From contig CM067370.1 in NCBI GenBank assembly GCA_034401795.1, positions 67,887,188-67,951,187 of the forward strand: a DNA stretch of 64,000 nucleotides. The letters are read 5' to 3'. The stretch is from Chaetoderma sp. LZ-2023a (lineage: Eukaryota; Mollusca; Caudofoveata; Chaetodermatida; Chaetodermatidae). The notes beneath the pieces are model-generated. The model saw only the letters and a list, made by a program, of their open reading frames with translations. It had not been told where the DNA came from and searched no databases. This document shows, piece by piece, positions 56,062-64,000 of this stretch. Position 1 is the first letter of the stretch. Every line of letters begins with the position of its first letter. Position numbers and translations under genes: made by a program.

Positions 56062-56118
56062 CGCTGTTCCAGTCGCACAGGCGCGGTCCAGACGGATATG
56101 AAGGGAGCTCTCGTACCC

Positions 56119-58215
56119 TCAGGTACGATCCGGCCCCTTCTGTCCGCCCTTTGAGGACTTACCCGTACCCTTCCCCTTGCCGCCTCTAGGGCGGTCAGGA
56201 GCAACCTTGGGGAGGGTAGGCGCCTCTACAACCTTCCTGGCTTTCTTCGCCGGTGGCGGCTGAGAAAAGCCAGCTGAAGCAGAAGTTGCAACAGGCTTAG
56301 CTTTCGCCTTGCCCTTATGCTTCATCTGCTTCTTTGAAGGTTGTCCCGCTAGCGGTTTCCCTACAGCCCCTAGTGCGTGCGCTTGCCGCACTAGCTCTAG
56401 CTGCAGGTTGACCGCTAACCGATTCTGCGCAATACTGGCTGTATCCTCTAAGATGGCCCGCGCCTGGCCACCGAAGATGCTAGGCCCTGTCAGGGGCGTC
56501 CCAAGAAGACGCTCCCTGACTGCCGTAGCCGGACGCATATGGTCAATGACCATTTGCCTCCTGGATTTAGTCACTCGCGCTTGCACCCTTGCCAATGCGT
56601 CCATAGACAGCACCAGGCCGTCATTTACGCATGAAAGCGCCACAGGTGGCACAGGGTGGCCTGCCCCCGCTTCAGCCCACACCGACTGAAGATGAGTTGT
56701 TGACAGCGCTCATAGCTGCCCTCACACCCTCATCGCATAGGGACAGGACTTCCTCTTGGTGTACCTGAGCCTTGTCCACAAGTGCCGGACCGGGGCCACC
56801 CGCCCCGGCACTCTGAATGCCCAGTACCCATCGGTCATCCTCGGTGACCGACGGGACTACACCATATCTGTCGTATTCCCCCCGCGGAATACGACATCTT
56901 TCCCGCACCTCCCTGGAGGCCGCAGGGAGCTGACCCTTGGTCATAAGTTGTTTGCTATAAATAGCCTCCAACAATTCTATGAACCGTGGATCCAGTCCCA
57001 CAGACTGGATCCGGGTCACGGGCAAAATCCCCGCCCTAATCGATGCAACCGACGGACGGGGCGCATCTTCATCGGCCGTGGCCGAAACCACAGACGGGTC
57101 AACCCTGGCTAGCCACGCCAGAGTCTCTGACCAATCTATCTCCGATGAAGACACACCCGCAAACACGTCACCCGTTGACGTGTTCACGGGCCTGCCAGCC
57201 ACGGCCTCCCGGCAAGGAGCCACGGCTGACACGCCAGGCACTCCGGTACCACACGTTCCGCCGCCACCCCATGAAACACTCCGGTCCATGGGGTAGGTCC
57301 GCACGGAAAACCGTACGGACCCGTAGCAGTCGCGGAACCGTAGCCAGACACGGGCGCCAATGGCACCCCACGTCCGACTGCCGGACCCGGCGAGATAGGT
57401 GAGTACCACGCCCGGCCCGGCCGACCCGTTACCGTGTCGGCTGGTGCCAAACCAACCATCATGGAACCGGTGCCCGGTACCAGATTAGCCTCAGCCACAG
57501 GCGGAGCCACTGCCCTGGCTTGCGCCAAGCCAGACAAATAGAGGCCGGTTCCGTCCGGTTCCGTCCAGGACGGAATCGACCTCCATATTCTCCACCTGCG
57601 GCATCACAGGCCGCAGCAACCTCTCCTCCTCGTCTTCAGACTCAGAAGAGTCATCGCTAGACGAGGAAACCGTGGAGCACCTGACGGACCGGCCACCGCT
57701 ACTGGACCACCCGGAGGTGGCCGCAGAGAAACAGAACCTGTCTGGCCGGAGCCAGATGGGACTGCCAAGGGTCCGTACAAGACGGCCCCCTCGGAAACCA
57801 GTCCAGAACCCTGTCCGAGGACAGGGTCCGTACCAGGCATGGGGAGAAACTGCCCCCCAACATTTGGTAGCAGGGACGACACCAGCGTGGGCAGAACGCT
57901 ATGCAGAAAACCCTGCATAGCCGGACCAAACCACGCCAGCGGTGCCATCTCCGCCACCTCCAGCTGGGGACGTGGAGCACCCCCACCGGCCGAACCGGGC
58001 GCTCCACGATTTACTCTCGGACCGCCTGACCCCGTGTCAGACCCAGCCAAGTCCTTCTGGGCAAGGAACTTAACCATCATATCCACGGACCACACTGCGC
58101 ACACATTACACCTATGGTCTAGGTTACAGGGCGAACACCTAAAACAGACATGGTCCTTGAATACGACTCGTACAAATTTATGGCACTCGTCACATGATGG
58201 CGGGGTTGGCTTGGC
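56119..58215 (-). pseudogene. DIRS-E gag-like protein, frameshifted
   Basis: From an acceptor (TTATTTATAG, 58216) it encodes AKPTPPSCDECHKFVRVVFK and the complete eight-ligand zinc finger (CFRCSPCNLDHRCNVC). An acidic segment (SSDDSSESEDEEE, about 57640) and YGSATATGPYGFPCGP lie in shifted frames. REVRERCRIPRGEYDRYGVV is in a third, and the C-terminal TPLTGPSIFGGQARAILEDT block plus a Lys/Gly-rich tail (KHKGKAKAKP) are in 56682-56119. At least three frameshifts. The tail is Lys-rich rather than Arg/Gly-rich as in A. Confidence 0.82.
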
Positions 58216-59262
58216 CTATAAATAAGCACAAACCTACAATTACAAGCGGAACGAGACCCTGATGGAAGGCAGACAATTAATTTTCAAATAATTTGACTCA
58301 TAAATTAACCGTATCCCTCCCGCACCCCACCACGTTACAACAAAGATCGCATTGATTATAACGACAAGAACGAAGCGGGCATAAAACACACCCATATTAG
58401 ATCCTCCAGGATGTGTAACGGCTCCAGGAATCATATCGCATAGCATTCGGGGTATATTTACCAATCAATATAAATTATACTCCCTAACGAAAGCCAAACG
58501 ATATGTGAAGAAAACAACAAAATGTATAACAAACTGCTGTATCACACGGTAAGACCGCAGACCACGCATCTACTCAAGAATTTTGAAACCACCGATCATT
58601 GCAAACCGATCGTGATCGCACGTAAACTTGAACATTCTAAAGTTTCCGGTACCATTTTTAGTACGCAGCACCCAGAACGAGATGCGCGAATTAATGAAAA
58701 TTTTTCTTCACATAAACATCCGAGCGACCGGGTGTGACGTCACCCGCTCGGATCCTACGGAGAACGACGTCAGCCGATATTCGTGTTAGAAATACCGTAG
58801 CAAACACCTATTTTCATATCTGCCGATCGCCTGTTGGGGTTTAAAGAAGGCGATCGTCTGGCATATATCGTTGTTAGCACACGTCCCAGATTCTCTGGGG
58901 TCAGAAATCGGGACATGCGACACAGCGAAATTTAGAGACCTAAGTCTTTTGATACAACCTGGTTTTCATCGGCGGTATTCTCCATAGTATCCAGTTAAAT
59001 CCTTCAAGAACGCACAAACTATCACTTTACAGACAAAGACTTAGATTTCTTTAACAAAAGACACTAAAATCCTCTCCCTGCAGAAAGCATGTATTGCTCT
59101 TGTTGCTATGCAAACAAGAATGAGTTCTATGGTAAACGGGTACTCGGCAGTTGGGAGCCGAGTACCCGGTTCCCAGGAGTCGGTAAAGCTTTCTAAGTCT
59201 ATAATCCTAGAGCCGCTGTCAAGGCCAGCTGTATATCAGAAGTAACAGAATGGTGAGTATTG
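58216..59262 (-). promoter_or_regulatory. DIRS-E 5' region with CRE-centred hairpin
   Basis: No coding exon 1 was recognised here. A TGACGTCA site at 58735-58742 sits inside nested inverted repeats (ATCCGAGC and GCTCGGAT outside, GGGTG and CACCC inside; 58718-58753). GGGTACTCGG ... CCGAGTACCC forms a 10-bp-stem hairpin at 59139-59168. The outermost 32 bp are the inverted terminal repeat. Confidence 0.6.
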
Positions 59263-59318
59263 ATCGAAGGAAAATGGTAAATATTGTTAGATCTCGGAGA
59301 CCTTCATTCTCCTTCGAT

Positions 59319-60127
59319 CAATACTTACCATTATATTACTCTTGATAACACCAGATTTAGACGGCAACCTGGTGGGAAGGGGCAAGCCATACATAGCTTC
59401 TTTTGCCCCTGGAGAAAGAACTTAGACTTAAACTTGTCACACGGAGACCTAAAAGGGCCGACAAGTTTAGGGACCGAATCACATTCACATCACCGCTCTA
59501 ATAAGAAAAGGGAGAGAACTCATGAACATGCATCTCGCCTAAAACACGAATATGCTTAGAGGGTTAACTGTTCTTTGCATATATTAGCCTGGGAATGAAC
59601 ATGAATATATAAGATGAATGATCATGATATATAAACATAATACAAAAAAACTGTCAAACTTGATTTACCTTATGAATATTGGATTTCAGACGTGGAGCCA
59701 TCAACCAAGCACTTTTTCGACCATATGTGGTCCTCTCGCTTGACCATGTCTGTTCCATAACTTTTGTTTTTTCAAGTATCAAAAGGGAGAATAACGGTGT
59801 GGCCATTTAACTATCATTTCAAAACAGCTAAAGCGAGTGGATTGGCGCAGTCTGACACATCCCTCATACATTGTATAGTAATCCGTGAATGAGGACTCAC
59901 AGTGCCATTGTGCAACAGCCATGATGTCCTCTAACGGAACACCATTGTAAAGGGCGGTCAAGGCGGCTATTCCAATAAACATTGTGAGCCCTTGCGCATT
60001 GCACCTGGTGCCCAATCGCAATCTCATGGGTAGTCTGAATGCATTCGACTACCCAACGAAAATAGAATCCATGGATGCGGCGCCATATGGCTTCTTATGG
60101 CAGATCCACAGATGTCTGTCATTTGAC
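59319..60127 (-). pseudogene. DIRS-E2, recombinase 3' end only
   Basis: Second, related DIRS copy whose 3' end (CAATACTTACCATTATATTA at 59319) lies 57 bp from the 5' end of copy E. The 3' region parallels that of E. Recombinase C-terminus: ALYNGVPLEDIMAVAQWHCE, SSFTDYY then frameshifted CVRLRQS. The HxxR segment has been replaced by frameshifted sequence (LTMFIGIAAL). The copy is cut at about 60127 by the LINE. Confidence 0.82.
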
Positions 60128-60444
60128 CGTCAACCCCTGTTTAAGACTATATGCTCGGCCTCAACATGGCACAGGGGTGTAACCCACTGGGTGTCAATCC
60201 AGACATTTGGAGGGGCTAACCAGAGCATTATGCACAACGCTAATGAAATGACACTTGGAGATCGAATCAACCGAAATGGTGCTCGCCCTGTGAGGATCTG
60301 CCAGGCAGGTGCAGCGCCGGGCTCCACGCCTCGAAGGAGCTCACCCTCGGCTACTGGAGGTCCCATCAACTCGTCTTGTGGAACCAGGGGATGAGGATGG
60401 AGAGCTACTGGCCAACCGAAAGAGAAGACCAACCCCAAAGAGAA

Positions 60445-61090
60445 CCCCAGTATCAACATCATGCACTGGAACGCAGAAGGGGTTACCAACAAGAAATCAG
60501 ACCTCGAACAGTTCCTGTACGAAAACAACATTGATATCTGCTGCATCCAAGAGACACACCTGCAAGAAGGAAAACCATTTAAGATCAGAGGTTACCAGAT
60601 TTTCTGGTGTGATCGAAGAGGAAGAAAGGCGGGGTGATCACCTTGGTCCGAAACAGCATGAACGCCAGCCAGATCAAAACCTTTATGGAAGCGGCAGAAT
60701 ATATCAAGATCAAGGTAACAACCAGCAACTCTGTGATTGACATTGTCAATTATTACTGCGCTAATGACAAGAATCTCTCACTTGACACAATCCAGGTCCC
60801 GGACTGCCACTCCCTCATTGCGGGAGACTTTATAGCCAGTCCAAGAGCTGGGAGATACAGAACATTTAATAAACGAGGAGAAGACATTGAAGCATGACAA
60901 GATGAAAAGCACCTTTTACTTGTCAACGATCCCAGAGATCAGCCTACCTTCTACTCGCGCCGGGGGCACTCGACAACAACGCCGGACTTGGCATTTTGTA
61001 CAGAAGACATTCACAGAAACCTCAGTAGTGGTCGGATCGCAGTTAGGAGGAAGCGACCACCGCCCAGTCCTCCTCTCTCTTTCTGGAAGT
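60445..61090 (+). pseudogene. LINE endonuclease domain, frameshifted
   Basis: SINIMHWNAEGVTNKKSDLE, NNIDICCIQETHLQEGKPFK and GYQIFWCDRRGRKAG match the APE-type N-terminus. A missing base near 60632 shifts the frame to GVITLVRNSMNAS. A TGA at 60895-60897 and another shift precede the C-terminal GGSDHRPVLLSL motif. The catalytic Glu (QET) and SDH remain. Confidence 0.82.
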
Positions 61091-62373
61091 ATTTCGACAA
61101 GTACACCTCAACATCCAAGATGGAACTACAAAAGGGCAAATTGGAGTCTGTTCGGCATTCGTTCCAGTGAGCTTACCCAAAATATAGCAGTAGAAGGGAG
61201 AAACATCAACAATGTGGTCAAGGAATTTAATTCAAGTGTCCTCAAGGCTGCCAACGAAGCGATTCCTCGAGGGTTCAGGAAAAACTACTGCCCCTACTGG
61301 ACAACAGAACTGCAAGCAGCACATGATAAACTAGACAAGGCCAGAGAAGATGCAGAGGGTAATCCCTGTCATGAAAACCACTTCACGCTACAACAAACTA
61401 AAGCCAGGTATCTAAAGACCAGGCTGGAGGCCAAAGGAAGAAGCTGGAGGGAAAAGACGGCAGGGTTTAATTTAGAGAGAGACACCACAAAGCTATGGAG
61501 ACTGACTAAAGCACTGAATGATGAGGGTGTCGGGGGAGAGAAGATTACTATTGAAGGAGATGGACAAACACTGACAGGAAAGATGGCTGCAGATGCCTTT
61601 GCGAAGGCATATGCAAAAGAAAGCAACATTTCTATACCACGGATGCGTCAAAAAGAGGTTAGAAAAGAGCAAAAGGAAAGAACAGACACCAACACTCACG
61701 ATGCAATGAAAGTTGACATTAGTTTAGCAGAACTGAAGAAGGCTATCCGCCAACTGAAGAAGAAGAAGAAATCTCCCGGGCCAGATGGCATTACGAATGA
61801 AATGATCCAACACCTTGGTAACGCATCGCTCCGCAAGTTGCTAGACATCTTTAATCTCAGTTGGACCAATGGAGAGGTTCCTCAGTGCTGGAAGGAAGCC
61901 AGAATGACTCCTATTCTGAAAAAAGGGAAGAACAAGACGAAAGTCCTGAGCTACCGTCCTATCAGTCTTACAAGCTGCATATGCAAGACCATGGAGCGCA
62001 TCATCAACCAGCGGTTGCAGTGGTACCTGGAGTCGGAGAACATTATAGTTTCAGAGCAGGCCGGCTTCAGAAGATACAGGAGCACAGAAGATCAAACAAC
62101 ACATCTTGCACAGGTCATAGAGGACACTTTTCAAGCCAAGAAGGTGATGCTAGCTGCCTTTATCGATCTGCAGAAGGCATTTGACAAGGTGTGGAAGGAT
62201 GGCCTCCTCGTGAAGCTCTGGCGCACAGGCATCGGTGGCAACATGTTCCGATGGACCAAGTCGTACCTACACAATCGCAGAGCTAAGGTGCTGGTGGATG
62301 GACAATCTGGACAGAATGTATTGCTGAGACAAGGGGTGCCACAAGGCGGAGTATTATCACCAACTCTGTTCAT
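61040..62373 (+). CDS. LINE reverse transcriptase, N-terminal part up to insertion
   Basis: Open from the SDH motif to the DNA-element insertion. RT signatures: KKKSPGPDGITNEMIQHLG, WKEARMTPILKKGKNK, YRPISLTSCICKTMERIINQ, motif A FIDLQKAFDKVW, GVPQGGVLSPTLF. No internal stop in about 440 codons. The catalytic YADD lies after the insertion, so the copy is now inactive unless the element is removed. Confidence 0.88.
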
Positions 62374-63839
62374 CAGGGTTTGTACACCTTTCAGTATTTG
62401 AAATTCCATGACTTTTCCATGACTAAAATTAAGAAATTCCATGACCTCCAAGAATCAATAGCTAGGTCAAAGACAGTCAAATTAGTTTCAAAATGTTCAA
62501 CAGCATATAGTGAATCATATGGAATTCACTTTATCTAGGGCAAAGGGTGAACATGTGAGAATATCCGGTACATTTAAAATAAAATCTGAGGTTTTCACAT
62601 AAAAAATTGACGAATAAAAATTCTGAATGGAAGTTCTAGAGTCTAGTAAAGATTTTGACCCGAAAAATTGTCTATTAACCCTTTAACACTCATATCAGCC
62701 AAAGCCGGCTTCTGTCACGCGTGGTCTTGAGAGATGTCCATTTGCAGACCAAGAGAAGACTATTGTTGAACATTTTTTATAAAATAGTCTTCACTTGGTC
62801 TGCAAATTGACATTTTCTTTGAAATTTCAAAAAAGATTTGAACAAATTTAAGGCTTAGAGCCGAGGCTTCTATTTGGACAAGGTGTTCAAGAAAAAATTG
62901 AAATCCAATCCCTAAAATTGTTACTTTCGCAAATATGTTGCGCACTAATAGATAACACGTATGGGAAAATTTGACAAAATATGAGCCAAAAAAGCCTTAT
63001 ACATGTATATAACACGCAATCAGAGTTTAGAAATATTGTAAAACATATATTTTTCAGACGAACAAAAATTGGTAACTTTACCGCTAGATTCAAAATAATA
63101 ATAATCCTTTATCGGCTAAATATCTTGTTATTCTTTTAATATTACCAAGTTTATTTCATACTTTAACCGTAATAGAACGCATAAAACCATCTTTGAGCAA
63201 GAAATACGTTCAATATACAGGGGAATCTCCATACGCTAGCGAGACCGAGATATCATCGCCATCTAATTATCATAATGTAACCAATTCGGCCGGGACGAAA
63301 TCGCCCAAATGAACAAAAATCTACTGCCGAATGCATACGCTGAGTAGGAAATAGTGAATTTATTGCTCAAATTGTTTTAAAAACATTCTCTTCTGTACAT
63401 ATTTATTATTAATTTGGGATATTCGCATTCGCGGCGTTACAAAACCCGTTTTTATTTGGGAGGCCTCCTTCCAGTCCAGATATAGTTCAGTGGAATGTCT
63501 CCAATCACAAGAGTTTAATATGGCCTACCAACATAAGAAGGGATTTAACCTCATTTTATTTCTTACGTTGTTTTGGGTCATTTTATTTTGGTTGGACATA
63601 TGACTTTGATAATGAATGAAATCATGTGATCGCCGCGATAAAGATATGGAAATACATTTCCGAGCTTTATTTCCCCATTTCACATTTGTATGCCATCAGA
63701 TTTTATTTTTATTTATGGAGATTATCATTTTCCATGACTTTTATCAAATTGACAAAATTTCCATGACTTTTCCAGGCCTGGAATTTAGATTTTCAAATTC
63801 CATGACTTTCCAGGAATTCCATGACCCGTGCGAACCCTG
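62374..63839. mobile_element. 1466-bp DNA element in LINE, 6-bp target duplication
   Basis: Ends CAGGGTTTGTACACC and GTGCGAACCCTG form imperfect inverted repeats. GTTCAT is duplicated at 62368-62373 and 63840-63845, and its removal restores the LINE frame. It holds TTCCATGACTTTTC motifs near both ends, a fold-back MITE (62679-62830), and a TTAGTTTCAAAATGTTCAAC repeat at about 62480. No transposase ORF. Ends resemble hAT, but the duplication is 6 bp, not 8. Confidence 0.85.
62679..62830. mobile_element. Fold-back MITE nested in DNA element
   Basis: TTAA at 62675-62678, then CCCTTTAACACTCATATCAG, GTCCATTTGCAGACCAAGAG and the inverted TCTTCACTTGGTCTGCAAAT. Its CCCTTTAACACTC end agrees with both ends of the copy at 46184. 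Confidence 0.8.
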
Positions 63840-64000
63840 GTTCATACTCTTCATTAATGACATTGTAGCAGAGCTGCCCAATGGGATCCAAGCAGCCCTC
63901 TATGCAGATGACTTCATACTCTGGTGCACCGAGGAGTACACGACTGCCACGTACAGAATGCAGCTCGCCTTAGACAGAATTACAGCTTGGGCCAATCGCT
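63840..64000 (+). CDS. LINE reverse transcriptase, catalytic part after insertion
   Basis: In frame with the part ending at 62373 once the insertion is ignored: FILFINDIVAELPNGIQAAL, then the catalytic YADDF box and ILWCTEEYTTATYRMQLALD, running off the window edge. Confidence 0.88.

Larger units (their letters stand above)
52519..59262 (-). mobile_element. DIRS-E, complete-length copy
   Basis: 6744-bp minus-strand element with exact 32-bp inverted ends at 52519-52550 and 59231-59262. The 5' side contains about 150 bp identical in inverse to unit Y at 52238. Order: 5' region, gag (58215-56119), RT/RNase H (56061-54167), tyrosine recombinase (to 53055), 3' region (53054-52519, AT-rich with a 12-bp C tract near 52699). 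Inverted repeats plus a recombinase instead of an integrase define DIRS-type elements. Confidence 0.9.
60128..64000 (+). mobile_element. Non-LTR retrotransposon (endonuclease/RT LINE), split
   Basis: Plus-strand LINE of the APE-endonuclease type, inserted in DIRS-E2. The first 270 bp resemble an ORF1 end or 5' region without a recognised domain. Endonuclease then RT follow, and the element runs off the right edge. A 1466-bp DNA element interrupts the RT at 62374. RT sequence resumes at 63840. Overall character is Jockey/CR1-like; the exact clade is not determined. Confidence 0.85.

Noticed and set aside
56309-58225. Plus-strand frames of 80-130 codons
   Set aside because: Shadows of the minus-strand gag of DIRS-E; proline/arginine-rich, no domain.
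60309-60740. 143-codon frame at the LINE start
   Set aside because: The real endonuclease motifs (QET, IQETHL) are in a different frame; this is a shadow.

Overview
This is a eukaryotic, intron-rich, AT-rich metazoan window, about 64 kb, and most of it is transposon-derived. It holds one recognisable host gene: VPS53 (GARP/EARP tethering complex), on the minus strand. Eight exons lie between 51094 and 12904. They join in frame with consensus splice sites and encode a conserved N-terminal to middle part of the protein. The first coding exon and the C-terminal exons are not seen. The mix of DIRS-like, P-element, piggyBac-like, hAT-like, Tc1 and Penelope-like sequences, plus 150-160 bp minisatellites, suggests a marine invertebrate, probably a mollusc. 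That taxonomic guess is inference.

The dominant theme is a set of DIRS-like tyrosine-recombinase retrotransposons, almost all on the minus strand (the VPS53 sense strand). Working labels are A (1-4636), B (4637-7040), C (14203-17106), M (19170-21735), F (22420-27405), G (27406-about 28290 plus 30835-30932), N (30935-31008), a plus-strand 5' end (33620-33830), E (52519-59262, the only copy with both ends) and E2 (59319-60127). Copy A has an intact gag-like ORF and an intact RT/RNase H ORF running off the left edge. Copy E has an intact tyrosine recombinase, but its RT is broken by a 5-bp duplication and its gag by frameshifts. The others are pseudogenes. Nesting is visible: A sits in B, F in G, and G in N.

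The DIRS copies share an organisation worth attention. In A, B and F there is a NRF1-like palindrome in the promoter, a 16-17 codon first exon ending at a CAG|GTGA or AAG|GTGA donor, an intron of 745-932 bp, and an acceptor just before an unusual eight-ligand zinc finger. The ends of otherwise different subfamilies all carry the same core, which on one strand is a 5' splice-site consensus (GGTRAGTAT). This motif occurs about 15 times here, nearly always at DIRS termini.

Other elements are: a non-autonomous hAT with degenerate 8-bp target duplication (11233-12358) and one with a perfect duplication (47082-47560); a complete but dead Tc1 with perfect TIRs (17199-18854); a broken THAP/P-element transposase (38243-41982) antisense in a VPS53 intron; a GIY-YIG endonuclease fragment of a Penelope-like element with a hammerhead-like ribozyme core downstream; an endonuclease/RT LINE (60128-64000) split by a 1466-bp DNA element with a 6-bp target duplication; about 14 copies of a TTAA-flanked fold-back MITE; and two minisatellites (157 and 151 bp). 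A 106-bp perfect palindrome lies 30 bp from a VPS53 exon. No tRNA, rRNA or CRISPR feature was recognised.
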